Below, one piece after another: positions 46,332 to 56,321 of a stretch of DNA of 64,000 nt. Every line of letters begins with the position of its first letter. Position 1 is the stretch's first letter. The notes below the pieces were generated by a model. The model was not told the DNA's origin. It saw only the letters and a list, made by a program, of their open reading frames with translations, and made no database searches. Source of the stretch: Ignatzschineria ureiclastica. Lineage in GTDB: Bacteria; Pseudomonadota; Gammaproteobacteria; Cardiobacteriales; Wohlfahrtiimonadaceae. Position numbers and translations under genes: made by a program. The stretch is taken from positions 186,001-250,000 of the forward strand of contig NZ_QEWQ01000001.1 of NCBI RefSeq assembly GCF_003121845.1, read 5' to 3'.

Positions 46332-46442
46332 TGTGATCTCCTTTAACGATGAGATATGATTGCTTTCATCTTACTATATTTCCAAAGAAAATAGCTGATC
46401 TCTCGTGGATAATGAGGGATGATCATAAAGAGGGGATCCTGT

Positions 46443-46587
46443 TATAGTAAATTGGGTTTAAGAAAAAGGGTTTTAAACACCATTTGCAAGATGCCGAATA
46501 GAACGTCTTCCTTGCCTCGATCAGCCGATGCGCCGGCATTTAAACAAGCTTATTTAAACGAGCTTATTTTGAACCGATATTACTATA
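46443..46587 (+). repeat. interspersed MITE-like repeat, short form, copy 9
   Basis: Ends TATAGTAAATTGGGTTTAAG and GAACCGATATTACTATA are intact. The 43-base segment is missing, and about 14 bases near the right end are duplicated (AGCTTATTT occurs twice). Confidence 0.93.
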
Positions 46588-46699
46588 TTCACCACTCTGC
46601 TTATTCTAATCAGATAAAAAAAGCGACCCTCAGATCGCTTTCTATACGTCTACTGATGAGATAGCGATGAGATACCTCATAAGATAGATAAGTGAATAA

Positions 46700-48118
46700 T
46701 TAAGCTTCTTTTTGTGCTTTCGCCATTAATTCAGCTTCGTGGGCTAAACGCAATTTCTTAAATTCCCGCAACTGTAACCAGAGGAAAAGCGCCGCTGTAA
46801 AGGCGGAGATAAAATCGGCCGTTGGAATCGAGAACCAAACGCCGAAAATGGGTTTATAGCCCCACTCGGTAAAGAGTCTTGGTAAAATAAAGAGCGCCGG
46901 GATTAAGAAGATAATTTGTCGGCTAAGGCTTAAGAAGATTGAGTGCCCTACTTTACCAATACTTTGGAAGAAAATAGTCACGACCATCTGAAAGCCTACC
47001 AAGGGGAATAACATCGTTACAATACGAATGGCACCCATTGTTTCAACCGCCAATGTTTCAGAGGGGTTAAAAGGACGCACTAAGATCGCCGGAAAGAAGA
47101 TACCGATAGAAGAAGCAATAATCCCAATCATTACCCCTACTTTAATGGTATAGAGTAAGGCTTCCCGTAACCGATGATAAGCCCCGGCACCGTAACTATA
47201 ACCCACGATCGGTTGCATTCCTTGCGTAAGGCCTAAAAGCACTAACACAACTAACATTAAGGTCACATTGGCAATGGTATAAGCTGCAACGCCGATCGAG
47301 CCCCCGAAAATTTTCACCTGATGAATAATGATAAAGATAATCACCGCCGAGACGATATTCATCAAAAATGGGGACATTCCGATACTCAAGACGGCTTTGG
47401 TAATCTTCCAATTGAAACGAATTTTAGAAAGGCGAAACCGCAATAGCGTATTCTTGCCGACAAAATGCCCCATTACAAAGATCGTCCCGATCACCATTGA
47501 AGAGACAATCGAAATTGCCGCTCCTTGAATTCCCCATTTTAAGAAATTAATAAAAAATGGCGCTAAGATTGTATTCACCACGAGCGTTAATAGCATCGTA
47601 TACATCGCTTTACGAGGATAACCCGAGGCGCGCATCATATTATTAAAACTAAAGCAGAGATTTGAGAAGATTGCCCCCGGCAAGAAGATCCGTAAGAAAT
47701 CATAAGTATATTGATAAGTCTCTTCATCTGCCCCGAGTTTATAGACAAGCGGCTCTAAAAAGAGAAATAGCCCATAAGAGACGGTGAGCGTAATAATCAG
47801 CGTCAAAAGTAGCGATGTCCCGACAACACTTTCGGCTTTATCGTAATCTTGATTGCCTAGAAAAATGGAAATCCGACTCCCCGCGCCTGCGCCCACTAAC
47901 ATCCCAAATGCCGCGATTAATGTCATTACCGGCAACGCAATGCCCATCGCACTTAATGCGTGATCATCTAAGTAACTCGCATTCCCGACGAAGTAACGGG
48001 TAATAATATTATAAAGTGCCGCAACAGAGCTCCCAATAATCGCCGGCAAAGAGTATTTCCATAAAAGTTTCTTAATCGGCGCTTCTTTGAGCTCCTGCAA
48101 TTGATCTACTTTTGCCAT
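46700..48118 (-). CDS. MATE family multidrug exporter, MepA-like
   Basis: The 472-residue protein has twelve hydrophobic segments in two homologous halves. The N-terminal part KLLWKYSLPAIIGSSVAALYNIITRYFVG and second-half GLTQGMQPIVGYSYGA are MATE signatures, closest to MepA-type proteins. It should export cationic compounds in exchange for Na+ or H+. I use the ATG at 48118 (AAGGATATCT before it); the longer frame to 48235 passes through an 11-base tandem repeat and looks non-coding. Confidence 0.9.
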   Translation of the reverse strand: MAKVDQLQELKEAPIKKLLWKYSLPAIIGSSVAALYNIITRYFVGNASYLDDHALSAMGIALPVMTLIAAFGMLVGAGAGSRISIFLGNQDYDKAESVVGTSLLLTLIITLTVSYGLFLFLEPLVYKLGADEETYQYTYDFLRIFLPGAIFSNLCFSFNNMMRASGYPRKAMYTMLLTLVVNTILAPFFINFLKWGIQGAAISIVSSMVIGTIFVMGHFVGKNTLLRFRLSKIRFNWKITKAVLSIGMSPFLMNIVSAVIIFIIIHQVKIFGGSIGVAAYTIANVTLMLVVLVLLGLTQGMQPIVGYSYGAGAYHRLREALLYTIKVGVMIGIIASSIGIFFPAILVRPFNPSETLAVETMGAIRIVTMLFPLVGFQMVVTIFFQSIGKVGHSIFLSLSRQIIFLIPALFILPRLFTEWGYKPIFGVWFSIPTADFISAFTAALFLWLQLREFKKLRLAHEAELMAKAQKEA

Positions 48119-48194
48119 AGATATCCTTTCTATTGATCTGTTTGTTATTAAATTGTTGAATGTTCCCGCTATTGTCTTTCTATTACTTTGCTTA

Positions 48195-48233
48195 CCTTTT
48201 GATAGCCTTTTGATAGCCTTTTGATAGCCTTTC
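48195..48233. repeat. tandem 11-base repeat
   Basis: CCTTTTGATAG occurs three times head to tail, then CCTTT, about 80-115 bases before the MATE gene start. Confidence 0.85.
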
Positions 48234-48482
48234 ACAGTCCCTATTATCCGTACCCTGTACGCGTTACCATCATCTCTATAATCATTTCTATCATCATCAC
48301 ACTATTATTTATTATTCATTTTAATAAATAGTGTTTATAGAGTTATTCATAACTAATATCTTAAAATGATATCTTAAAGCCTATTTTCAGGATCGGATTT
48401 TCAGATCTGCTGATAACTATCTAGATAGCTTAATTTTATAGAGTCTATTTTTAAGCCACTATTACAATCAACAATAGCATCG

Positions 48483-48526
48483 ACCTACCTTGAAAGAGAA
48501 TGTGTGACCACATTTCCAAAGTAGGT
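48483..48526. repeat. imperfect inverted repeat, large hairpin
   Basis: ACCTACCTTGAAAGAGAATGTG and CACATTTCCAAAGTAGGT pair around loop TGAC, with a four-base bulge. There is no T-run, so it is not an ordinary terminator. It lies about 120 bases past recD. Confidence 0.6.
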
Positions 48527-48647
48527 GAAATGAGAATTTATGTCATTTGAATGATTGTTAATTATCACCCCTAAAAGTGAAATTCACAAGCCATAAACCA
48601 CAATTTTTTCACTTTTTTCATCGCTTTTTCAAGTTCCAAATCCTTGT

Positions 48648-50828
48648 TTATTGCATTGCTTTCAAGCGTTGATGAATAAAGCTAAAGCGATCAACGCGCC
48701 CCGAAAGCGCCGAGAGAATCGCCGGCGTTCCAGCAAAGAGATCCACCGCTTCTTTCGCGCGCGTAATGCCGGTATAGAAGAGCTCTTTGGTCAAAAATGG
48801 CGAACCTTCCGCCCCTAAAAAGAGCAAGACTTTGGTAAACTCACTCCCTTGTGATTTATGAATCGTCATCGCAAAGGCGGGTTCAAATTTCGGCAAGGCG
48901 TGAATCGAAAAAGCTCGCGCTTCTCCCACGCCTTCAAAATAGGCTCGAAGCTCCCCTTTCTCATCTCTTAAAATAAGCCCAACATCGCCATTGAAGAGCT
49001 GATTCTCTGCACTATTTTGTGTCACCATAATGGGTAATCCGTGAAAGAAATTATAGTGCGCTAATTGCGGAAAGAGAATCTCCCGAATCTGCTGATTAAG
49101 CCGAACAGCCCCATATTCCCCCGTTCGTCTTGCCGAAAGTACACCAATTTGCGTAAAGACTTTAAATGTTTCGCTGGCAAAACTCGCGCCTTTCCCGGTT
49201 TGAAGCTGTGCGAGATAGGGTGCAAAAGCCTCTTGAATTTTCGATTCAAAGAGACGATTCTCCATCGGCAAATCGGTTAGGGTTAATAGCGCCTTGCCCC
49301 CATTCAATGCCGATTTTTCTGCCTTTTTAAGTAATCCCTGAATCGTATGCCATTGCCAATCTCGATCGGTATTTGCCTGATTATTAATAATCTTCGCTAA
49401 TTGCCCAAGGGCTGAATTTGCATCAAAACGGTAACTCTGCTTTAAGAAGCTCAGATAATTAAAGCTCGGCATTCTTGCATTCACAAGCGTCTCTTTAGGC
49501 AGTCGCTCACTCATTAAGATTGAAAGCGCATTAAAGTGGGATTCAGAATAATTTTCAGAGACACATAACTCGTGCATAATCGCTCCGGCTTCCACTGAAG
49601 CAAGCTGATCTTTATCGCCTAAAAAGATAATCTGACCATTCTCCGGCAATGCACGGATGAGTTGTACTAACATCTTCTGATCAATCATCGAGGCTTCATC
49701 GACAATCAAGAGATCAAAATTGAGTGGATTATTTTGATGAAATTGCGCTTGCTGAGTAAAAGGATGAATCATTAAAAGACGATGAAGTGTCTGCCCTTTA
49801 GTGGGAATGAGCGCTAATTGCCGTTCAAAAGCGATGCGTTGATCCCCCTCACTCTCGGCATAGCGCTCTTGAAGTTTCCGCATCTGTCCTAAAATCGATT
49901 CAGATAGACGCGCCGCCGCCTTACCGGTAGGGGCTGCTAATAAAATAGAGAAAGGCGTGTCTGCTTCCGACTGCCAATAATGTTGATCAATTAGGGTCTG
50001 TAAGATTTTAAAGACTGTGGTTGTTTTCCCGGTTCCAGGTCCGCCTGAGATCACTGAAACACGATTAAGAAGTGCATTCGCCGCCGCTACTTTTTGCCAA
50101 TTAACTTCATCACTGATGCCAAAATATTGATCTAACCGAGCGCGTAAGAAAGCCTCTTGCTCATTACTCAACTGAACTGCGTGCGGGCTTCCAAAAAATT
50201 CAACAATTTCACTCTCTTGGGCATAATTGCGATCAAGATAGAGTCCATTGTGAGTAACAATAATCGGCGCTTGGATGACTGCGAAAATCGGTTGCCAACA
50301 ATCCTTTAATGAAGAGTAGATCTTTATTGATTCATTATCCGAATCTCGATGATCTTGATCATCGAGATCGAGGTCATCTTGCAGTGACACCTGAAACAAG
50401 AACTGCAAGAAATCTTCAATCACAGAGATTCGATCAAGATCATCATTTTCATTCAACCATTTATGTGGCTGATAGAGATAGTGAAAAGGCAACGCCGTAT
50501 GCCCATAGCCATAAGCACGGCTTAATAACAGAAGCAGAAAGCGATATTGTAACCGTTCAATCAACGGTAAATCTTGCTTTTGCGAGATGAAATCAGAGAA
50601 GTAGAGATCGATATGAGAAAAGTAACGGCGCTCCGTCAATAGTTGCAGATAGGCATTAAAATGTTGCTCAATTGTCCGCTCTTTTTGTGACTTCTCTTTT
50701 TGTGACGTCCCTTTTTGCAACTTCTCCGTAGCTGTTTCCGCCATCTCACGCCGATAGGATTGCAATGCCAACCCTAAAGCGGATCTTGCACTCTCTAGCG
50801 CCAACACCATTCCACTCATATCCCCCAT
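48648..50828 (-). CDS. recD: exodeoxyribonuclease V subunit alpha (RecD)
   Basis: The 726-residue superfamily 1 helicase has Walker A SGGPGTGKTTT at about 261-271, DEASMID (Walker B), FLGDKDQLASVEAGA and the C-terminal FAMTIHKSQGSEF and YTGITRAKE. RecD is the fast 5'-3' motor of RecBCD. The N-terminal region has a Lys/Gln/Ser/Glu insert near residue 40-52 and an acidic insert at about 150-167. GAGGGAAG precedes the ATG. It lies 120 bases after recB on the same strand. No recC is in the window. Confidence 0.94.
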   Translation of the reverse strand: MGDMSGMVLALESARSALGLALQSYRREMAETATEKLQKGTSQKEKSQKERTIEQHFNAYLQLLTERRYFSHIDLYFSDFISQKQDLPLIERLQYRFLLLLLSRAYGYGHTALPFHYLYQPHKWLNENDDLDRISVIEDFLQFLFQVSLQDDLDLDDQDHRDSDNESIKIYSSLKDCWQPIFAVIQAPIIVTHNGLYLDRNYAQESEIVEFFGSPHAVQLSNEQEAFLRARLDQYFGISDEVNWQKVAAANALLNRVSVISGGPGTGKTTTVFKILQTLIDQHYWQSEADTPFSILLAAPTGKAAARLSESILGQMRKLQERYAESEGDQRIAFERQLALIPTKGQTLHRLLMIHPFTQQAQFHQNNPLNFDLLIVDEASMIDQKMLVQLIRALPENGQIIFLGDKDQLASVEAGAIMHELCVSENYSESHFNALSILMSERLPKETLVNARMPSFNYLSFLKQSYRFDANSALGQLAKIINNQANTDRDWQWHTIQGLLKKAEKSALNGGKALLTLTDLPMENRLFESKIQEAFAPYLAQLQTGKGASFASETFKVFTQIGVLSARRTGEYGAVRLNQQIREILFPQLAHYNFFHGLPIMVTQNSAENQLFNGDVGLILRDEKGELRAYFEGVGEARAFSIHALPKFEPAFAMTIHKSQGSEFTKVLLFLGAEGSPFLTKELFYTGITRAKEAVDLFAGTPAILSALSGRVDRFSFIHQRLKAMQ

Positions 50829-50948
50829 TTTACTTCCCTCTCTTCAATTCTGATTTTAAGATCTTCTCAACATTTGATCCGATCTTTAATTCAATAACCG
50901 ACTTCACCACCAATGCAATATCGATGCTTCTCAATATCGACTTCATAT

Positions 50949-53900
50949 CTACGCCACTTCCTCTGACGCCGCTTCACCAAATAGTGCTAAAAGCTCTGCA
51001 ATCACACTATAATCGGGTTTTACATAGTAGATACCGGTTGTGTCACCGGCTTCCATTCCCCGTAGATAAAAGTAGAATACGCCGCCAAAATCACGATCAT
51101 AATCAAAATCAGGCTGTTGATTTTGCAGAAATTTCACCATTGCCACCGTATAGATCAAATATTGCAGATCATAATGGGCGTGTTTAATGGAATGTAACAT
51201 CGCCGTTTCATCATATCCGGCCTTTGTCGGCGCTAAGGTATTACTCTTATAATCCGCCACATAGTAACGGCCATCTACCTCAAAAAAGAGATCGATAAAC
51301 CCACGTAAGAAGCCCCGCATCTCCTCAAAAGAGAGGGATTCTGCCTCTGTTCTTGGGATATAACGATTTAAAATAGCATTGAGTTTTTGGGCAGTTAATA
51401 AGGTGCGAATAGGAAACATAAATTCAAGCTCTTTCACATTACGAGAACCTGATAAGATCTGCCGTAGATTGCTCTCGATTGGCAAACTTGCATCAAAAAT
51501 ATGTTGTAGCCAATGTTGTAATTCAACTACCAATGCCGGCAAACGCTCTTCCGGCACTAAATGGGCAAAATGACGCGCCACTTGTCGCTCTAATAATTGG
51601 GGATTCTCTAACTCTTCCGGCGCAAATCGCTCTAAAAGATGATGAATAAAGTTCCCTGTCACGGCTCCTTTAGGGAACAGGCTTTCAGCTATAGGTGTTT
51701 CGGAAATGAGGGAAATATCTGTTAATGCTCCATCATTTGCTTCCTCCACTCTTTCTGATACCGACGGTTCGAATCCCTCCTTTTCCGCCTCTGTCTCAAT
51801 CTCTTTCTCATCGGCTAACATCGGCGTAAAATGGTTCCACTTCAGTTGATAAGAGAGATTTGAGAAGCTCGTAAAGCGCCACAAGGGCCCCAATTTCCGG
51901 GTAAATTGTGCAGGGATTTGCGATTCAGGTTGTTCTTCAACAGCACTATAATGAAGCGGCGCGTTAAGATCTTCGTAAGCGACCGGTAAATAGGTCAATG
52001 CCTCATTGAAATTGGCATAAAAATCTTGTGCATCGCCGGTAATATTCATCAGATAGGCTAATGGACTATTCTCTAGCGCTTTATCCGCTAATTGTTGGCT
52101 AAAGCCAATAAAGGTATGGAATTTTGCTCTTGTTAATGCCACGTAGAGTAGCCGTAGATCTTCTGCTAAGGCTTCTTGTTGGAAATATTGTAGCTCTTCC
52201 TCTTCTGCCGTTCCTTCAAAGATATAGCGCCGTTTTTGCGTTGGATCTTGAGCCGCTGAATCGACAATCACCCCCGATTTCTGCTCCCGGGATTTAAAAC
52301 TGCCAAACGGTAAAAATACGATTGGAAACTCTAACCCTTTAGATTTATGAATCGTCATAATCTGAATCGTTTTAAAATCACTCTCTAAACGAAGCTCCGC
52401 CTCGCTATTCGGGCTAATGCCATACATCTTTTCATAGAGCCACAGTAATAGTGCCTCTTTACTGTTAAAGGACTCTTTCTGCAGCAATTCCCCAAGATGA
52501 AAGAGGTCGCTCGCTAATCGCTCACCATTTTCCAAAGCTAATAAGCGCCCTAAACGATTATCCTTCACAATGAAACTACGAATCATCGCCAATACACCAC
52601 TTCGATCCCATATTTCATTTAAGCGATTACGCTCCACAAGTAGCGCTTCAAATTGCGCTGAATCTCGCTTAATCTCCTCATATTCAGTCACTGAGAAACC
52701 ATAGAGCACCGAGCCCAAGGATTGCAGTAATGCTCCTCGCTCGTGGCGGAAGACTAAGCTTCGTAAAAAGAGATAGAGATCGCCGACAATACTCTCTTCA
52801 GGATCAAAAACAGAGTTTCGCTCAGAGAGATAGACACTATTTAAGCCCGCTTTACGAAAAGCCCGCTGAATATAATCCGCCTCACGATTACTGCGCACTA
52901 GGATTGTAATATCTTCCGGCGCAACTGCGTTCTCTCCTTCGTTTGTGACTAATCGCCCCTCATTGAGCAGTTGTACTACCATTTTGGCACACACTTCGGC
53001 AATACGGGTTTGGAATGTTCCTTGAGAGAGCTGCTCCTTTTTAGTCTTCTTATCTATTTTTAACTCAAATGCTGGCGCTTGATAATCGAGCAGTGTCATA
53101 CCGGCAGGATCAAGCGTCACGCCGGTCAACATTGTCTGCTTCGCCTTTTCCGGCGTACCAATGGTAATAAAAGGAATCTGCTCATAGATAAAAGGCGGAT
53201 TGATTTCTGCACGCCGACCAAAGAGCTGATTCACCGCATCAACCTGCAAGGTTCCCGAGCGATAATTGGTATTGAGGGTATAGATCTGATCCACATCCCC
53301 TTTAATGCTCAAATACGCATTAATATCCGCGCCCCGAAAGCCATAAATCGACTGTTTTGGATCGCCAATCATTACAAAAGGGATCTCAGGATAATCGAAA
53401 AAGAGCCGGCGAAAGGTATCGAGTTGCAGATGATCGGTATCCTGAAATTCATCAATTAAGACCACCCGATATCGCAGATGCAGCGATTCAATAAATTGTG
53501 TTGAGAGCGACTTAGTCTGCTCATTAAGCTCCGTTAAGAGATCGCTAAAACCGAGCACCGACTCGGCTTGCTTCAGTTGTTGAATAATACGAACAACCTT
53601 ATAAGCGGCATAGTGTAGTAATTTAGGTCGATCTTGATCGAGCTTAGCAAGATCCTCAAAGAGATCCCAATGCTCCGGCTTCATCCGCCGAAGATCCCCC
53701 TCCGGCTGCAGCCGACTCTCCATATACTCAAGAGTAAATTTCTCAAGGCTACTAAAGCCCCCTTGCGCATCGCTCTTCGCCCAAGTCTGCATCTCTTTAT
53801 GATATTTCTCAACAAGATTCGTCTTGTAAGAGGCCTTCTTCAAGCCCACTTCATCAATCAGATTCCGAAAATCGGCTTCTGTAAAGGCTAAACAACGCGC

Positions 53901-54758
53901 CTTGATATCATCAATCAATCCCAACTTGTCGCTTAAGAGTGCTTTTAACGAGGTTTGCTCAAAATGATCATTCTCAATCAATGAGGGATCTTCAATCAAT
54001 GGCCGAATTAAACCTAACAAGTTTGTCGATCCATACGTCGAACGATCAATCGGTACGCCATAGAGATGTTGCACTATTTGTGATAATCGAAGATCAAGAG
54101 GATAGCACTCTTCCCGCCAAAAATGGTAAACCGCTTCCCGATAGAGCACAGAGAGATCTTGCGATAGTTCAAAATGGAATGATTGCCCAAGGTCGAGCGC
54201 ATTCTCTTTCAGTAAGCGATGAGAGAAAGCGTGAATGGTAAAGATAGAAGCCTGATCAATCGCCCCTTCAGCATCCGTTAAGAGCGCAATCGCCTTACCA
54301 ATAGCTTCGACTGGCGTAAGACCCTGCTCTTCACGCATTGCGATAAAAGCCTCAATAAGCGGTAATAACGCAGGATCTGGCAGTATATCGATAGACTCTT
54401 TCTGCATTAAAATATCAGTATAGAGAAAAAAGCTCTCTTTTAACTCCACAATCTTGCTATAGATCCGCTCTTTCAACTCCGCCGTCGCCGCATTCGTAAA
54501 GGTCACAATCAATATCTCCGGCAACTTACGCGCACTATTGAGCGCTTTTTCATTCTCATCTACTACAACAAGATCACTGCCGGCAGATGTGAGAGAAGCC
54601 TGATCACCTTGATTTAACCCCAATAACAGACGTAGTACTAAGAGCGTAATGGTATACGTTTTCCCTGTTCCTGCTGAAGCTTCAATCATCATATTGCCGG
54701 TAATCGGCACTGTTTGCGGATCTAAAACCTGATAAGCGTGCGTAGTATCGAACGACAT
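50949..54758 (-). CDS. recB: exodeoxyribonuclease V subunit beta (RecB)
   Basis: The 1269-residue product is a UvrD-like helicase plus nuclease. Walker A ASAGTGKT is at 27-34, LIDEFQDTD is Walker B, GDPKQSIYGFRGAD motif III, IMTIHKSKGLEFPIVF motif V and LLYVALTRAK motif VI. The C-terminal RecB nuclease domain has GFIDLFFEVDGRYYVADYKSN with the metal-binding Asp and Lys. It is the 3'-5' motor and nuclease of RecBCD. A linker around residue 985 carries a Glu-rich segment. recC must be elsewhere. Confidence 0.95.
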   Translation of the reverse strand: MSFDTTHAYQVLDPQTVPITGNMMIEASAGTGKTYTITLLVLRLLLGLNQGDQASLTSAGSDLVVVDENEKALNSARKLPEILIVTFTNAATAELKERIYSKIVELKESFFLYTDILMQKESIDILPDPALLPLIEAFIAMREEQGLTPVEAIGKAIALLTDAEGAIDQASIFTIHAFSHRLLKENALDLGQSFHFELSQDLSVLYREAVYHFWREECYPLDLRLSQIVQHLYGVPIDRSTYGSTNLLGLIRPLIEDPSLIENDHFEQTSLKALLSDKLGLIDDIKARCLAFTEADFRNLIDEVGLKKASYKTNLVEKYHKEMQTWAKSDAQGGFSSLEKFTLEYMESRLQPEGDLRRMKPEHWDLFEDLAKLDQDRPKLLHYAAYKVVRIIQQLKQAESVLGFSDLLTELNEQTKSLSTQFIESLHLRYRVVLIDEFQDTDHLQLDTFRRLFFDYPEIPFVMIGDPKQSIYGFRGADINAYLSIKGDVDQIYTLNTNYRSGTLQVDAVNQLFGRRAEINPPFIYEQIPFITIGTPEKAKQTMLTGVTLDPAGMTLLDYQAPAFELKIDKKTKKEQLSQGTFQTRIAEVCAKMVVQLLNEGRLVTNEGENAVAPEDITILVRSNREADYIQRAFRKAGLNSVYLSERNSVFDPEESIVGDLYLFLRSLVFRHERGALLQSLGSVLYGFSVTEYEEIKRDSAQFEALLVERNRLNEIWDRSGVLAMIRSFIVKDNRLGRLLALENGERLASDLFHLGELLQKESFNSKEALLLWLYEKMYGISPNSEAELRLESDFKTIQIMTIHKSKGLEFPIVFLPFGSFKSREQKSGVIVDSAAQDPTQKRRYIFEGTAEEEELQYFQQEALAEDLRLLYVALTRAKFHTFIGFSQQLADKALENSPLAYLMNITGDAQDFYANFNEALTYLPVAYEDLNAPLHYSAVEEQPESQIPAQFTRKLGPLWRFTSFSNLSYQLKWNHFTPMLADEKEIETEAEKEGFEPSVSERVEEANDGALTDISLISETPIAESLFPKGAVTGNFIHHLLERFAPEELENPQLLERQVARHFAHLVPEERLPALVVELQHWLQHIFDASLPIESNLRQILSGSRNVKELEFMFPIRTLLTAQKLNAILNRYIPRTEAESLSFEEMRGFLRGFIDLFFEVDGRYYVADYKSNTLAPTKAGYDETAMLHSIKHAHYDLQYLIYTVAMVKFLQNQQPDFDYDRDFGGVFYFYLRGMEAGDTTGIYYVKPDYSVIAELLALFGEAASEEVA

Positions 54759-54873
54759 AGATGAACGACCTCTTTCTTGAAAGGCGCTTATTGAAGTAGC
54801 GCATTGATTGGGAATCGATATTTTATTATAGCAATAATCCGTATATTATTTATATTGATATTCAGGTTGATAT

Positions 54874-55056
54874 TATATGGTCAATTTAATTTAAGAAAAA
54901 TGGTTTTAAACAGCTATTACGGGATTTTAAAAATATCAAAGCGTACTCACCAACACTTGCAAGATGACGATAGAATGGCTTATTTACCTCGATTAACTGA
55001 TGCGCTGGCATTTAAATTAGCCTTATTTAAGCTTCTTTTGAACCGATCTTACTCTA
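54874..55056 (+). repeat. interspersed MITE-like repeat, long form, copy 10, diverged
   Basis: Left end TATATGGTCAATTTAATTTAAG, right end GAACCGATCTTACTCTA. Core GCCGG motifs are mutated (GATGACGATAGAATGG, GATGCGCTGGCA). It is the most decayed full-length copy. Confidence 0.85.
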
Positions 55057-55069
55057 GATTAGTTACTCA

Positions 55070-55621
55070 TTAATCAAACTTTCCAAAAGGATCTTGTGAT
55101 TTAAGAACACAGAGCGTGACACCTCGTCCGCCATATCGCTGCGGCGGATTGGCAAAAGCTAAAATATCCGCCTGTAACGGTAACCAACGCGCAATTAACC
55201 CTCGAATAATAGGATCGCCCTGCGAAGAATGCCCTTGTCCGTGGACAATCTTGATACAGAAAAGATTCTGTTTGAGCGCAAAATAGAGAAACTCCTGCAA
55301 CGCGTCTCGCGCTTGGCTTGCCGTTAATCCGTGTAGATCAATACTCGCTTCCGGCGAAAAATCCCCTTGCACCAACTTACGTAAAATCCTAGGCGATACC
55401 CCATCTCGGCGAAAACGCATCTCGGTATCTATATCGGTCTCAATCCAAGTGGGATCATCGCTCATCAGATCCTGTAGTATCATCTCTTCTCGCAAGGGTT
55501 TATGGATAATAATCGGGCGCTTAGGTCTTGGGTGTTGCACTTTTTCCCTAGGATTTGTTACCCGCTTTACCCGCCCAATTGTTGCCCGGAACAGGGCTTT
55601 ATCCGCATCGCTAATCGCCAT
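55070..55621 (-). CDS. Smr domain protein (SmrA/YdaL-like)
   Basis: The 183-residue product has a basic linker-like N-terminal half and a C-terminal Smr domain: SIDLHGLTASQARDALQEFL, then IVHGQGHSSQGDPIIRGLIARWL and RYGGRGVTLCVL. Smr domains are nucleases acting on branched DNA or, in SmrB, on mRNA at collided ribosomes. The motif DLHG and HGxG are kept. Its stop lies 14 bases from repeat copy 10. Confidence 0.9.
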   Translation of the reverse strand: MAISDADKALFRATIGRVKRVTNPREKVQHPRPKRPIIIHKPLREEMILQDLMSDDPTWIETDIDTEMRFRRDGVSPRILRKLVQGDFSPEASIDLHGLTASQARDALQEFLYFALKQNLFCIKIVHGQGHSSQGDPIIRGLIARWLPLQADILAFANPPQRYGGRGVTLCVLKSQDPFGKFD

Positions 55622-55662
55622 TCATATTCCCTTTTGAATTATTGCGCTATCCAATAGATCCT

Positions 55663-56289
55663 TTACGCTACTTTTTGTGCCAAAATAGTCGCAAATTGTA
55701 GTTTCATTCGGTTGCCATCAGCATCTAACCGATGAAGTTCTCCGACATTTTCATCATAATGCAGCATCTTCCAATCTTGATAGAGCCCTGATAATTGTCC
55801 TTCAGCAAAGGTGCAAGGAAATCCATCAAAAGGATACGCCGCTGTCGACATTGCCGACACAATGAGGTTATAACCGCCCACATTGGTCTGCGCTTGCATA
55901 TTCTCAATAATCGCTTCAATACGATCTTGCTGCACAAACATTAAGACAACTGTAGAGATAATCAGATCATACCGCTCGCTAATGGCCGCTTGATTAATAT
56001 CGTATGCCTGCGCTTGAATATTACGAAGCCCCTCTTTCGCGGCGATCTCAATTAAACCATCGATCGACATCTGATTAAGATCGACCGAAGTGAGCTCAAA
56101 CCCACGCTCTGCAAGATAGAGGCTATTTCGCCCTTGTCCACAGCCTAGATCTAAGGTTTTACACGGCGCAATCTGGTACTGCTCCACTAAACTCACAACA
56201 TCGCTATGAGGTAGCGTTAAACCATATTGCTCGTGGTAATATTCTTTAGGCTTAGCAGTTGATTCTGTTGCTAATTTGTCGTTCGTCAT
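55663..56289 (-). CDS. tehB: SAM-dependent methyltransferase, TehB (tellurite resistance)
   Basis: The 208-residue product has motif I TLDLGCGQGRNSLYLAERG, and YDLIISTVVLMFV is typical of TehB. It methylates tellurite/selenite oxyanions or related soft nucleophiles. AAGGA lies ten bases before the ATG at 56289. The repeat copy 11 begins 33 bases upstream of that start, so its promoter must lie in or beyond the repeat. tehA is not present. It precedes the Smr gene by about 40 bases. Confidence 0.88.
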   Translation of the reverse strand: MTNDKLATESTAKPKEYYHEQYGLTLPHSDVVSLVEQYQIAPCKTLDLGCGQGRNSLYLAERGFELTSVDLNQMSIDGLIEIAAKEGLRNIQAQAYDINQAAISERYDLIISTVVLMFVQQDRIEAIIENMQAQTNVGGYNLIVSAMSTAAYPFDGFPCTFAEGQLSGLYQDWKMLHYDENVGELHRLDADGNRMKLQFATILAQKVA

Positions 56290-56321
56290 TATGAGTGATC
56301 CTTCTGATCTACAATGCAATT

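Larger units (their letters stand above)
48119..48647. other. intergenic region recD / MATE gene
   Basis: 529 AT-rich bases. It holds the tandem 11-mer at 48195-48233 and a large hairpin at 48483-48526 (both listed separately). No coding signal is seen. Confidence 0.5.

Noticed and set aside
46419-46664. Plus-strand 81-codon frame across repeat copy 9
   Set aside because: The frame is made of repeat sequence. Related short frames occur in other copies (ending DAPAFK), but stops and frameshifts differ and no ribosome site is conserved.
48119-48235. Upstream 39-residue extension of the MATE protein
   Set aside because: It runs through the tandem 11-mer; the internal ATG has a good ribosome site and fits the family start.
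54804-55073. Plus-strand 89-codon frame across repeat copy 10
   Set aside because: Same reason: it follows the repeat and has no family match.
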